DNA from: Streptomyces sp. SAI-135
GTDB lineage: Bacteria; Actinomycetota; Actinomycetes; Streptomycetales; Streptomycetaceae
NCBI RefSeq assembly: GCF_029893805.1
Contig: NZ_JARXYP010000002.1
Location: 620,001-684,000 of the forward strand
Direction of reading: 5' to 3'
Length of the DNA stretch: 64,000 nucleotides
A model generated the notes under the pieces. The model saw nothing but the letters and a program-made list of their open reading frames with translations, had not been told where the DNA came from and ran no database searches. Below, piece by piece: positions 29,501 through 38,225 of this stretch; position 1 is the stretch's first letter, and the number at the start of each line of letters is the position of its first letter. The position numbers were made by a program, and so were the translations under genes.

Positions 29501-31456
29501 CGCGTCCTGGCCCGGGCCACCGGACTCGCCGACACCGCACTGCCCGGCCTCGCGGACGCCCGCCTCCACCTCGACGGCCACCCGCTGCCCTCCGGACAGC
29601 CCGACCTGTCCACCTTGCTGGACAAGACGACGGCACTGGCCTACCGGGCCGCCTGCGCCACCACCGCCCAGGAGCACCGCGAGATCCTGTGCGCCCTCCT
29701 CGCCGAGTGCGACCGCCTCGGACTGACCCCGGACGACTCCACCGCCTGGCGGAAGGTCCACCTGCACCTGGAGGCGGCGCATCTGCGCACCACGGCCGGC
29801 GGGTGGCGCGACGGCTCCTGGAGCGGCGTGCTCCCGCTCGCCGACGGCGCCTTCCTCGCCGTCACGGGCCGCAACTCCCTCGACGACGACCACGCCTGCT
29901 TCACCGGCTACTTCCACGACCCGTCCGGACGCTTCGAGACACCCCGGCCCTACCAGACGCTTCAGTCGCGGCCGCTGGGCGAGAACCCGGTCCCCGGCCG
30001 GATCCGGACGTTCCTCGCCGAACTGTCCGAGCGCGGTCCGGCCCCCTGGTTCCCGGAGGCAGCCGAGGAGTTCTCCCGCCTCACCGGCGTGACCGAGACG
30101 GTGGCCCGGCTCGTCGTGGCCGGCCTGCCCGGGATCGACACGTACGAACGCAGCTTCCTCAAGCCCGAGACACGCACGCTCATCGGGGTGAAGGTGGCTC
30201 CCGCGGCGGTCGCCAAGGACGAACTGCACGGCGTCGACAGCGCGGTGCGGGCCGCCGTCGTAGGCGCGCTGCTGCCCGCCGAACCCGCCCGGCTGTGGAC
30301 CGAGGGCCCGGACGTGGCGGCCGCCGCCGCGGTGTGGAACGCCAAGGTGGGCAAGCGGGTGGCCGTCCCGGAGGATCTCCTCGGTGACGCGATCCGCGCC
30401 TTCAGACACCCCTCCTGGCCGATCCGGCAGGCGCTGCCCGCCCTGCTCGACCCGGCCGCCTCCCCCCGGCTCAGCCGGGACCTCACCTGGGCGATCAGCG
30501 GGGACCGGGCCAAGCCCGTCGGCGACGACACGGAAGGGTTCACCGCGGAGACGCTGGTCGGCGCGGTCGGGCTGCTCGCCTGGCTCGCCCACCGGCTGCC
30601 CGCCGGCGACCCGGCCCGTGCCGCGCTGCCCCCGGCCCTCACCGCCGTACGCGAACGGCTCGCCCACCCCGGCCTCATGCTCGACCTTGGGCGTTACATC
30701 AGCCTCCCCGACTTCCGCAAGACCGCGGGCACCCCCACCGAGACCGGCCCCGGCTACGAGCGCTATGGCGCCGTCGTCCTGGCCACCCACGACGACCAGC
30801 CCGCCCCGGCCATCCGTGTCGACCTCCTCGACGAGACAGGTCAGGACCCCTACCTGCCGGCGGTGCGCCTCGACAGCCAGCAGCCCTACGGCGCCGAGGT
30901 GGCGCTGCGTCTGGTCCGTGACCAGAAGCTCGCGGCCCTGCTCGCCGACCCCGGTGAGCCGATCGCGGGAGACCGGGGCAAGGACGCCACCTGGTGGCCC
31001 CAGGACCCCAGCCGCTCGGTTCCCGATCTGGTCACCGAGGTGGCCAAGGAGCACGGGCTGGGCGAGGACGCCGCCACGCTCTATCTGATGCTGCTGGCCC
31101 TGCCCGACCCGACCGACCGTATGACGGCCCGGTGGACCGGCTGGAAGCCCGCACGGCTGAAGGCCGCGCGCGCCGAACTGACCACCACCGACCTCGTGGT
31201 GGAGGCCACCAGGACCCGGGCCGGCCGGTCGCTGTTCCTGCCCGGCGGCTGGGTGGAGCAGTCGGCCCCGCGGGTGCCGCTGGAGCGCTGGAAGCTGCCG
31301 CTGTTCGGCGAGATGAGCGACGAACACGCCCCGTTCGGCGTGATCGTGCCGTTCGAACCGGCCGCGGACCTGTTCCGCAGGGCGTGGCAGCGGGTCCAGG
31401 ACGGCGACGCCCCCCGGTTCGAGGAGTTGAAGGTCCGGCGGGGCCGCCGCCGCTGA
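26552..31456 (+). CDS. Giant protein of MoxR-VWA-SWIM operon (MolR-like scaffold)
   Basis: 1634 residues, ATG overlapping the DUF4132 gene stop, ribosome site GAGGAAGG. No signal peptide or membrane helix is seen. Residues 1-560 are mainly helical with TPR/HEAT-like heptads. About 563-860 is rich in short beta strands with repeated D-G and W/Y ends (IGADGTVLTHDLRLP, DGELLVYWN, DGSSYWVWH, DNWQLRLVDADG), as in a beta-propeller or similar sheet repeat. Further helical and beta parts follow, ending in a basic tail RRGRRR. I know no named family for the whole. It probably serves as the substrate-selecting or scaffold subunit for the MoxR/VWA machine. Function is unknown. Confidence 0.8.
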   Translation: MSGGTQVSYEELLSAGAVLPPDTEGTGEQAVPLTARVYRHPGLDERVVVRLVAGELGAAEDLAAGFLGMEPVEEPAVVGLGLRQSLGFPEWVLVHHPEDGHHALGVVPDLERAARQAKSRPKAALDAYLELGRRLAASVPHFLPTFYEQAGRVFLAEENATYAAQLFTRARKAEAEHGLTVEEDRLDAVFLEFALAGALPVKVLSAYGKELASRVSAQEALERFTRLCLRRTAGGLPPSAQMANDLRKLARAAGQDADRAEQDYLAELLGLPATLRATGGWWKGHRGALVALAEREPQVRGALLDMLPAGGDADMPAMWLEVLETSGATRGLWDDTLPAHQGPSDGTAGWLERFLAFRERARSWRSSTRMPELYPLVERAAARLRTELAASGRGLRVTHDIDLIDLLLSLDVPVAVPAKDQELPLSTWAIGDGQRELTFLGADPRFRDAFLLGADRFHQGDQALRAIRLLAASPGGRPWLTEWVSSVVRRFTAVGLPELPHALNRLGWLPAEALALAEDDVRAAVGTDLAPVLARTLRAGLFDELGWPAWEEATAELVAKDRVEDIVVAEAWPHLVVAGKAQARVIGADGTVLTHDLRLPANDVSGDPGFHHVDGELLVYWNSRRDGLRGYWHSRADRVESLKGGHATRGTEMDWYRGDFPITLPLSGGGRTTGRGAVHAGDTTLPDERPLLFDGSSYWVWHADSEDRAAHGWYEYDPATNERGRMSKPAFLADALRDAPEGSRYVGGRLRLSPTLEATPTCAPVDGLVGLRVIELPGGAHRAENLAGHRVILPAGAGVPDALIVFPGADRPTALVRDNWQLRLVDADGVHTAWAKTDRSPGDFGKGTLLLPPVQFWECLTARDLEGSKALRAIDRDTAAALLAAAADQDGQALTDAVRTLLPVSHDALVHGIAGVARYAAAQQAVLDAAATRLTRALEGGLEDEGPAGPADTELMAAMNGLGTSRGYWWNRDDESDTVFRALRVLARATGLADTALPGLADARLHLDGHPLPSGQPDLSTLLDKTTALAYRAACATTAQEHREILCALLAECDRLGLTPDDSTAWRKVHLHLEAAHLRTTAGGWRDGSWSGVLPLADGAFLAVTGRNSLDDDHACFTGYFHDPSGRFETPRPYQTLQSRPLGENPVPGRIRTFLAELSERGPAPWFPEAAEEFSRLTGVTETVARLVVAGLPGIDTYERSFLKPETRTLIGVKVAPAAVAKDELHGVDSAVRAAVVGALLPAEPARLWTEGPDVAAAAAVWNAKVGKRVAVPEDLLGDAIRAFRHPSWPIRQALPALLDPAASPRLSRDLTWAISGDRAKPVGDDTEGFTAETLVGAVGLLAWLAHRLPAGDPARAALPPALTAVRERLAHPGLMLDLGRYISLPDFRKTAGTPTETGPGYERYGAVVLATHDDQPAPAIRVDLLDETGQDPYLPAVRLDSQQPYGAEVALRLVRDQKLAALLADPGEPIAGDRGKDATWWPQDPSRSVPDLVTEVAKEHGLGEDAATLYLMLLALPDPTDRMTARWTGWKPARLKAARAELTTTDLVVEATRTRAGRSLFLPGGWVEQSAPRVPLERWKLPLFGEMSDEHAPFGVIVPFEPAADLFRRAWQRVQDGDAPRFEELKVRRGRRR

Positions 31457-31557
31457 CGCATCACCGGCCCGGGGCGCCGCCCACCCGCGGCGCCCCTCCC
31501 CCCACCTGTACCTCCCCCACACACCGACACCGACCCAGCTACCGAGCAAGGACCTCC

Positions 31558-32718
31558 ATGCCCCTGACCGACACGGCGACGGCCCTTCCGGCCCGGCAGA
31601 CCCTGCCCGCCGAAGAACGCTTCGCCACCGAACTGGCCTTCCTCGCCGCCCACGACGACGGCCCCCGCCCGCCCGGCTGGCTGCTGACACCGCGCGCCGT
31701 GATCACCTTCGTCTGCGGCACCGCCGGCGAAGCCCTCAAACTGACCGAAGCGCCCGAGGGGCTGCCGGACGAACTCGTCGTCGCGCCGAAGTTCGTCGGC
31801 GAACGCGCCCTGGTGGAGCGGTGCGTGGTCACCCTGGCCGGAGAGCGCGGGCTGCTGCTCGTCGGCGAGCCCGGCACCGCGAAGTCCATGCTGTCGGAGC
31901 TGCTGTCGGCGGCCGTCTGCGGCACCAGCGCGCTCACCGTGCAGGGCACCGCGGGCACCACCGAGGACGCCCTGCGCTACGGCTGGAACTACGCCCTGCT
32001 CCTCGCCCAGGGCCCGACCCCGCAGGCCCTGGTGGACTCACCGGTGCTCGCCGCGATGCGCGCCGGGAAGGTGGCCCGCGTCGAGGAGATCACCCGCTGC
32101 CTGCCCGAGGTGCAGGACGCCCTGGTGTCGATCCTCTCGGACCGGCGGATGAGCGTCCCGGAGCTGTCCGCCACCGACGACGCCCAGGTCGCCGCCGCTG
32201 CCGGTTTCACCGTCATCGCCACCGCCAACCTCCGCGACCGTGGGGTGTCGGAGATGTCCGCCGCCCTCAAGCGCCGCTTCAACTTCGAGACCGTGCACCC
32301 GATCGCGGACGTCGAGGCCGAGACCGAGCTCGTCAAGCGGCAGGCCACGGCCGCCGTCGCACGGGCGGGTGCCGCGTTCGGCGTGGACGACGCGGTGCTC
32401 GACGTCCTGGTCACGGTCTTCCGCGACCTGCGGGCCGGACGCTCCGCCGAGGGCTGGGACGTGGAGCGTCCGGGCACGGTGATGTCCACCGCGGAGGCGG
32501 TACAGGTCGCCGCCTCCCTGGGCGTGGCCGCCGCCTATCTCCCCGGCGGGGACTCGCTCGACCTGGTGCCCGGCCATCTGCTGGGCGTGGTCCGCAAGGA
32601 CGACCCGGCCGACCACGCGCGCCTGCTCGGCTACTGGGACGGGCCGGTGCGCCGCCGCGCCGAGGACGGCTCGGCGACCTGGCGGCGCCTGTGGGACCTG
32701 CGGGAGAACCTTCGGTGA
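31558..32718 (+). CDS. MoxR-family AAA+ ATPase (YehL-like)
   Basis: 386 residues, AAGGA six bases before ATG. Walker A is GEPGTAKS (103-110). The Walker B place reads KVARVEEITRCLPEVQDAL (171-189), with Glu-Glu where most AAA+ proteins have Asp-Glu; the helix after it (PEVQDAL) is typical of MoxR proteins. Sensor 1 is Asn224 in VIATANLRD and arginine fingers lie at 239-240 (LKRRFNFE). MoxR ATPases act with VWA-domain partners to remodel or load metals into targets. The partner is encoded next, overlapping by GTGA. The order DUF4132, giant, MoxR, DUF5682-VWA, SWIM matches the E. coli yehI/yehL/yehM/yehP/yehQ gene set in content. Confidence 0.9.
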   Translation: MPLTDTATALPARQTLPAEERFATELAFLAAHDDGPRPPGWLLTPRAVITFVCGTAGEALKLTEAPEGLPDELVVAPKFVGERALVERCVVTLAGERGLLLVGEPGTAKSMLSELLSAAVCGTSALTVQGTAGTTEDALRYGWNYALLLAQGPTPQALVDSPVLAAMRAGKVARVEEITRCLPEVQDALVSILSDRRMSVPELSATDDAQVAAAAGFTVIATANLRDRGVSEMSAALKRRFNFETVHPIADVEAETELVKRQATAAVARAGAAFGVDDAVLDVLVTVFRDLRAGRSAEGWDVERPGTVMSTAEAVQVAASLGVAAAYLPGGDSLDLVPGHLLGVVRKDDPADHARLLGYWDGPVRRRAEDGSATWRRLWDLRENLR

Positions 32719-35700
32719 CCCTCGCCCTGGAACCGAGGGCGGCCCTGACCGCCCTCGCCGACTGCACCGCCCCGTACCTGCTGGGCGTACGGCACCACAG
32801 CCCCGCGCTCGCCGCCGCGGTGCCCGCCCTGCTGGACGCCGCCGGCGCCGAGGTCGTCTGCGTGGAACTGCCCGCCGACTTCCAGGCGTGGCTGCCCCAC
32901 CTCGCCGCGCCCGGCACCCTCGCCCCGGTCGCGCTGGCCGGAACCGGCGAGGGCGGCCGGCTCGGGTTCTACCCGTTCGCCGACTTCTCGCCCGAACTCG
33001 CGGCGATCCGCTGGGCACGCGAGCGGGGGGCAGAGGTCGTCTGCTGCGACCTGCCGATGTCTGATCCGCGGTGGAACTCCGAAGGGCCCGCCGGGGCCAA
33101 GGACGGCAAGGTCTGGGACACCGAGGGGCCCGTCGCGGCCGAGGACGGCCAGGTCCGGTCCGCCGCGGCGCCCACCGCGTTCGCGGCGGCGCTGACCGCG
33201 TCCGGGACGGGCCGTGAGGGCGACGACATGTGGGACCGCAGTGTCGAGGTCCTCGCCCCGGGCTGCCCGCCCGAAGCGGTCCGCCGGGCCGCACTGGGCG
33301 TGGGCTGGGCACTGCGCCGTGACGCCGAGTCGGCAGGCGGCGTGCCCGCGGTCGATCTGGCGCGTGAGGCCCATATGCGCGAGACGATCGCCCGCGCCTC
33401 GGCCGACGGCCGCCGGGTCGCGGCCGTCGTCGGCGCCTTCCACGCCCCCGCACTGACCGCCCGGGACACGGTGGGGCCTGCTGGGCCGGTCGACGTCGAG
33501 GAGCGTCCGCAGGTGGTCACCTCCCTCGTGCCGTACGCCTTCGACCTGCTGGATTCCCGTTCCGGCTATCCGGCGGGCATCCGCGACCCGCGCTGGCAGC
33601 AGGCGGTGTTCACCGCGGGCGGCGACCCCGACCGGCTGCACGACGCGGCCGCACGGGCGATCACCGACGTGTGCCGCGAACTGCGGGCCGCCGGACACGT
33701 CGCCGGTACGGGCGAGGCCCGTGAGACCCTGCGGGTCGCGTGCGACCTGGCCCGGCTGCGCGGACTTGCGGCACCCGGCCGCGGCGAGGTGCTGGAGGCG
33801 CTCACCACGGTCATGGGGCAGGGCGAACCGCTCGGCCGCGGCCGGGCGCTGGCCCGGGCGCTGGAGACCGTCCTGGTCGGCACCGACCGTGGCCGGGTCG
33901 CCCCCGGCACCCCCCGCTCCGGCCTCGGCCCCTGCGTCGAGGCCGAGCTCGCCGCACTGCGGCTGCCCGGACCGGACGACCCCGCACCGCGCGAGGTGCG
34001 GCTCGACCCGCTGCGCTCGGCCCTCGACGCCCGCCGCGAGATCCTCCTCCAGCGCCTCGCGGTGTGCGGCACCGGCTACGGCGAGCCGATCCAGGTGGCG
34101 GGCACCGGCGACGGCGCCGCTCTGACCACCCGGTGGCGGCTTTCCTGGACGCCGGCGGTGCCGGTCCGTCTGGACCTGGCCGGAATCCGCGGCGTCACCG
34201 CGGCCCTGGCCGCGGAAGGCACCCTGCGGGAGACCTTCCGCAAGGAGGCGGCGGAGGGCGGAGCCACCAGCGCCCTGGTCCTCGCGGGACTGCGCGACGC
34301 AGCCCGCTGCGATCTGCCCGCGCTGGTGTCAGAGCGGCTCGCCGACGCCGCCGAGTTTCTCCCCACCAGCGCCACCCTGCCCGAACTCCTCACCGCCCTG
34401 GACCTGTTGGAGGCCCTGCGGCGCGGCCATCTGCCCGGCACCACACCCGCGAGCCGGCAGTGCGCCGCCGAACTGGCCACGGAACTCATGGAGTCGGCCG
34501 TGCGGTCCCTGCCGGGTCTGGCGGGCAGTGACGACCCGCAGGACGCGGACGCCCTCGTGGCGCTGGCCGCACGGGCGGGCGAACACCGCCTGGGCCTGCG
34601 CATCGACGACGCCCTGGACGACCTCGCACGCCACGGGTCCCCGCTGATGCAGGGAGCCGCGCTCGCCGCCCGGGTCATGCTCGACCTGGACGACGCCGGC
34701 ACCCTCGGCCGCCGGGCCGCCGGCTGGATCGACAACGCCACCGGGCCGGACGCCCGGCAGGCGATGAGCCGCCGGCTCACGGGACTGGTCAGCGCCGCCG
34801 CCCCGCTGCTCCAGTCGGCGCCGACCGCCCTGGACCCGCTGCTGGACCGGATCGACACCCTGACCGACCAAGGTTTCCTGGACCGGTTGCCCGCCCTGCG
34901 CGGCGGCTTCGACACCCTCAGCCCCGCCGGCCGGGACCGGCTGCTGTCCACGGTGACCGAGCGCCTCGGGGACCGTCTCGACCTGTCGCTGGGCGCCTCG
35001 CCGCAGTTGCTCGCCCTGTGGACGGCCGCCGACACGGCGGGCCGGGCTGCGGTGACGTCCCTGCGCCCGCCCCTGGGGACGGGGCTGGACGGCACCGCGG
35101 GCATCGAGGACTCCGCGCGGGAGGAACCCGGACCGGCTGCCGAGGCACCGGCCGGCCCCGCCCCGCACCTCACACCGACCGACCGCTGGCGTCTGCTGCT
35201 CGGCCGCGAGAGCGAGAAGCTGCCGCACGACGCCCGCCGTCTCGCCCACGCCCTCGACGAGCTGTACGGCACCGGCCGCGGCGAGGGCTCCTCGGACCTC
35301 GGCCGGGAGGGCGGCCAGGGCGGCGGCCAGGACACCTCCTTCCCGACGGCCCGTGAATGGGCGGAGGAACTGGACGCGCTGTTCGGTACCGACGTCCGCG
35401 AGGAGGTCCTGGCCCGGGCAGCCGACCTGGGCCGCACCGACGTCCTGGCCGAGCTCGATCCCAAGGCGGTACGCCCCTCGGTGGACCTGCTGACCTCCGT
35501 GCTGTCCCTGGCCGGCGGGATGCCCGAGCAGCAACTCGCCAAGCTGCGCCCGCTGGTGCGCCGCCTGGTCGACGAACTGGCCAAGGAACTGGCCACCCGG
35601 CTGCGCCCGGCACTGACCGGACTGGCCACCCCGCGTCCCACCCATCGCCCGGGAGGACGCATCGACCTGCCGCGCACCCTGCGGGCCAACCTCGCCCACA

Positions 35701-36284
35701 CACGCCGCACCGACGACGGACGCGCCCTGATCGTCCCGGAGCGGCCGGTGTTCAGCACCCGTTCCCGCCGCGAGGCGGACTGGCGGCTCGTCCTCGTCGT
35801 CGACGTGTCCGGGTCGATGGAGGCGTCCGTCGTCTGGTCCGCGCTGACCGCGGCCGTCCTGGGCGGAGTGCCCACGCTGAGCACGCACTTCCTCGCCTTC
35901 TCCACCGAAGTGATCGACCTGACCGACCGGGTCGACGACCCGCTGTCGCTGCTGCTGGAGGTACGGGTCGGCGGCGGAACCCACATCGCCGCCGGTCTGG
36001 CCCAGGCCCGGAAGCTGGTGACCGTGCCCAGCCGGACCCTCGTCGTGGTGGTCAGCGACTTCGAGGAGGGGTATCCGCTCGGCGGACTCCTCGGCGAGGT
36101 ACGGGCCCTGGCGAGTTCCGGCGTGCATCTGATGGGCTGCGCCGCCCTGGACGACACCGGTACCCCGCGCTACTCGGTGCCCGTCGCCCAACAGCTCGTC
36201 ACGGCCGGCATGCCGGTCGCCGCCCTCAGTCCCCTCGCCCTGGCCCGCTGGGTGGGCGACCGCCTCCGCGGAGAGAACCGATGA
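32715..36284 (+). CDS. DUF5682-VWA fusion protein (YehM+YehP-like)
   Basis: 1189 residues from GTG overlapping the MoxR stop. The N-terminal 700 or so residues resemble DUF5682 (start YLLGVRHHSPALAAAVPALL; later AAVVGAFHAPAL and VPYAFDLLDSRSGYPAG). A variable insert near 115-170 holds a twice-repeated EGP..A.DG.V unit. The C-terminal VWA domain begins about residue 1020 with an intact MIDAS: Asp-x-Ser-x-Ser in VDVSGSMEAS, Thr in GGGTHIAAGL and Asp in VVSDFEEGY, so it should bind a divalent metal. In E. coli the two parts are separate genes, yehM and yehP. The fusion supports a physical complex with the MoxR ATPase, much as BchD works with BchI. Confidence 0.85.
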   Translation: MTLALEPRAALTALADCTAPYLLGVRHHSPALAAAVPALLDAAGAEVVCVELPADFQAWLPHLAAPGTLAPVALAGTGEGGRLGFYPFADFSPELAAIRWARERGAEVVCCDLPMSDPRWNSEGPAGAKDGKVWDTEGPVAAEDGQVRSAAAPTAFAAALTASGTGREGDDMWDRSVEVLAPGCPPEAVRRAALGVGWALRRDAESAGGVPAVDLAREAHMRETIARASADGRRVAAVVGAFHAPALTARDTVGPAGPVDVEERPQVVTSLVPYAFDLLDSRSGYPAGIRDPRWQQAVFTAGGDPDRLHDAAARAITDVCRELRAAGHVAGTGEARETLRVACDLARLRGLAAPGRGEVLEALTTVMGQGEPLGRGRALARALETVLVGTDRGRVAPGTPRSGLGPCVEAELAALRLPGPDDPAPREVRLDPLRSALDARREILLQRLAVCGTGYGEPIQVAGTGDGAALTTRWRLSWTPAVPVRLDLAGIRGVTAALAAEGTLRETFRKEAAEGGATSALVLAGLRDAARCDLPALVSERLADAAEFLPTSATLPELLTALDLLEALRRGHLPGTTPASRQCAAELATELMESAVRSLPGLAGSDDPQDADALVALAARAGEHRLGLRIDDALDDLARHGSPLMQGAALAARVMLDLDDAGTLGRRAAGWIDNATGPDARQAMSRRLTGLVSAAAPLLQSAPTALDPLLDRIDTLTDQGFLDRLPALRGGFDTLSPAGRDRLLSTVTERLGDRLDLSLGASPQLLALWTAADTAGRAAVTSLRPPLGTGLDGTAGIEDSAREEPGPAAEAPAGPAPHLTPTDRWRLLLGRESEKLPHDARRLAHALDELYGTGRGEGSSDLGREGGQGGGQDTSFPTAREWAEELDALFGTDVREEVLARAADLGRTDVLAELDPKAVRPSVDLLTSVLSLAGGMPEQQLAKLRPLVRRLVDELAKELATRLRPALTGLATPRPTHRPGGRIDLPRTLRANLAHTRRTDDGRALIVPERPVFSTRSRREADWRLVLVVDVSGSMEASVVWSALTAAVLGGVPTLSTHFLAFSTEVIDLTDRVDDPLSLLLEVRVGGGTHIAAGLAQARKLVTVPSRTLVVVVSDFEEGYPLGGLLGEVRALASSGVHLMGCAALDDTGTPRYSVPVAQQLVTAGMPVAALSPLALARWVGDRLRGENR

Positions 36285-38215
36285 ACCCCGAACTGCCCCC
36301 TGTGGCGCCCGAGGTGGTCGCCGACGCCGTGGAGCAGCTGACGTCCCGGCTGCGCAAGAAGCTGGACGCCGCGATCGAGACGTACACGGCGCTGCCCGTC
36401 ACCGCGGACGGCACGGTACGGCGGGTGCGGTGCGGCGAGGACGCCGAGGTCACGCTGACTCCCGGCCCGTCGGGGGCGGTCACGGACCCCGCCCAGGCGC
36501 AGTGCAGCTGCCTGCTGGCACCGCGGTGCCTGCATCGGGCGGCGGTCCTCGGGGCCGCACCAGTGGCGGACGCCTACGCGGTGGCCGAGGCCGCGGACCA
36601 GCCGCCGACCGGCGGCACCGAGCAAGCCGAACCCGTCGGCGGCGAGCAGGCCGAACCCGTCGGCACCGAGCAGGCCGAACCCGTCGGCGGCGAGCAGGAG
36701 TCCGGGACGCCGGACACCGACGCGACCGCCGTATCGCCGCCCGGCCCAGCCGGCCCGACCGCGGCACAGGTCGCCGCCGCGGCCGCGCTGTGGGCCGCGG
36801 CGGCGGCAGTGCTGGCCGCAGGGGTGCAGGGTGCGGGCGCCGTGCCGCAGGCGGAGGTGCTGCGGGCCGCGCACACCGCCCGGCTCGCCGGCCTGCACCG
36901 GGCCGAGGCGGCCGCCCTGAGGGTGGTCCGCGCACTGCGCGCCGCCCGCGCCCGCCACGACGGTCACCGGCTGTCCGACCTGGTCGCCGGACTGCGCGAG
37001 CTGCTGCTCACCACCGGTCTGCTCGCCGCGTCCGACCCCGACCCGGCCCTGGTCGGCACCGCCCGGCGCAGCTACCGCCCCGGCGGCAGCCTCAAAGTGC
37101 ACGGCGTGTGCCGGGAGCCGGTGATCTCGGCCACCGGATACGGCGGGGTCGTCACCCATGTTCTGGCCGACGACGGGCGCTGGTTCTCCGTGTCGGACGT
37201 CAAGCCCGGCGGCCCGGCGCGAGCACGCGGCGCCGCCACCGCCACGGTCGCGCTCGGCTCGGGCACTGTCGATCACGGGCAGCTGTCGCGAGGCGGCCTG
37301 CTCATCTCGGGCGCGACGCTCTCCCCGGACGGCCGCCTCGGCGCCGGCAAGGGAGTGCGGGCCACCCCGGTCCCGGGCCTGTCCTGGACGTCGTCGGGGC
37401 CGCTCGCCCGTCTGTTCACCCGCCCGCTCGCCCAGGCCGCCGCGGCACAGCTCGCCCCGGGCGGCGACCCGGAACAGGCAGGATCTCGGGCCGGTGAGCT
37501 GATCGGCTGTGACGTGGTCGTCGTGGGGGCCGGCGCGGACCACCTGTTCGCGCGAGAACTGTCTCCCGACAGGACAGACCAGGCAGGGCTGTTGATACGG
37601 CTGGTGCCGGCCAACGGCCACCCGGAGCTGGCCCACGCGGCCAACTTCCGCAAGCTGGCATCCCGCCCGGGGCTGCGGCTGCGCGTCGTGGGCCGCCTCG
37701 ACCCCGACCGTGCCGCGGCCCTGCGGCCGCTGGCGGTCGGCCCCGTCCCGGACGGTACGGCGACGCTGAGACTGCCGCCCGAGTGGGCGGGCCACGCCGA
37801 CCTGGGGTACGACCGGCTCGAAGGCGCGCACTTCCCGTCGGCCGGTGACCTGCCGCCGGTGGAGGGTCCGAGCGCGTTGCCGCCGGACCCGGTGGCCGAG
37901 GCGCCCCTGTGGCGGTTGCGGCGGCTGGTGGAGGTCGCGGTGTCCGGCGGGCGCCGGGCCGCTGCCGAGCCCGCGAGGGACGGCGCCCGGGGCTCGGGTG
38001 CCGCGGCGCTGCGCCGCAGCGGTTTCCGGACGGCAGCGGATCTGACGGAGGCTCTGGCCGCGGAGGCGGACCGGCGCGGCCGCGACGTGTTCGGCCGCAT
38101 CCAGCAGGCCGACCCGGACGGATACGCGCGGGTGTGGCTGAGTGCGGCCGTGTACCTGTCCGGCACCGAGCGGGCCCTGGTCGAGGCGACGTGGCAACCC
38201 TCGGCGGCGGCCTGA
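36281..38215 (+). CDS. SWIM zinc-finger protein (YehQ-like)
   Basis: 644 residues, start overlapping the VWA gene by ATGA. The SWIM motif is C75-x-C77, C83-x-H85 (CSCLLAPRCLHRA), a zinc site used for DNA or protein binding. A disordered stretch at about 113-140 comes from an eight-residue tandem repeat (TEQAEPVG / GEQAEPVG). A helical Ala-rich part (150-250) and mixed alpha/beta domains follow. No catalytic motif is seen. It is the last gene of the operon and the counterpart of E. coli yehQ. A bidirectional terminator stands right after it. Confidence 0.85.
   Translation: MNPELPPVAPEVVADAVEQLTSRLRKKLDAAIETYTALPVTADGTVRRVRCGEDAEVTLTPGPSGAVTDPAQAQCSCLLAPRCLHRAAVLGAAPVADAYAVAEAADQPPTGGTEQAEPVGGEQAEPVGTEQAEPVGGEQESGTPDTDATAVSPPGPAGPTAAQVAAAAALWAAAAAVLAAGVQGAGAVPQAEVLRAAHTARLAGLHRAEAAALRVVRALRAARARHDGHRLSDLVAGLRELLLTTGLLAASDPDPALVGTARRSYRPGGSLKVHGVCREPVISATGYGGVVTHVLADDGRWFSVSDVKPGGPARARGAATATVALGSGTVDHGQLSRGGLLISGATLSPDGRLGAGKGVRATPVPGLSWTSSGPLARLFTRPLAQAAAAQLAPGGDPEQAGSRAGELIGCDVVVVGAGADHLFARELSPDRTDQAGLLIRLVPANGHPELAHAANFRKLASRPGLRLRVVGRLDPDRAAALRPLAVGPVPDGTATLRLPPEWAGHADLGYDRLEGAHFPSAGDLPPVEGPSALPPDPVAEAPLWRLRRLVEVAVSGGRRAAAEPARDGARGSGAAALRRSGFRTAADLTEALAAEADRRGRDVFGRIQQADPDGYARVWLSAAVYLSGTERALVEATWQPSAAA
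36617..36697 (+). repeat. 24-bp tandem repeat in SWIM gene
   Basis: Three full units and part of a fourth, alternating ACCGAGCA(A/G)GCCGAACCCG and GGCGAGCAGGCCGAACCCG starts, encode TEQAEPVG/GEQAEPVG. The repeat is acidic and proline-containing, so probably a flexible linker; the near identity of units points to recent slippage. Confidence 0.85.
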
Positions 38216-38225
38216 CCCCCACGCT

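Noticed and set aside
27968..31690. A 1240-codon open frame on the minus strand opposite the giant gene, and similar long antisense frames (594-2549, 9745-12024, 17727-19433).
   Set aside because: They lie opposite well-supported genes, have amino-acid mixes of Gly/Arg/His/Ala typical of shadow frames in G/C-rich DNA, lack ribosome sites and show no motifs.
36617..36697. The 24-bp tandem repeat as a mobile or CRISPR-like element.
   Set aside because: Units are contiguous, in frame and inside a coding region, encoding a simple linker.
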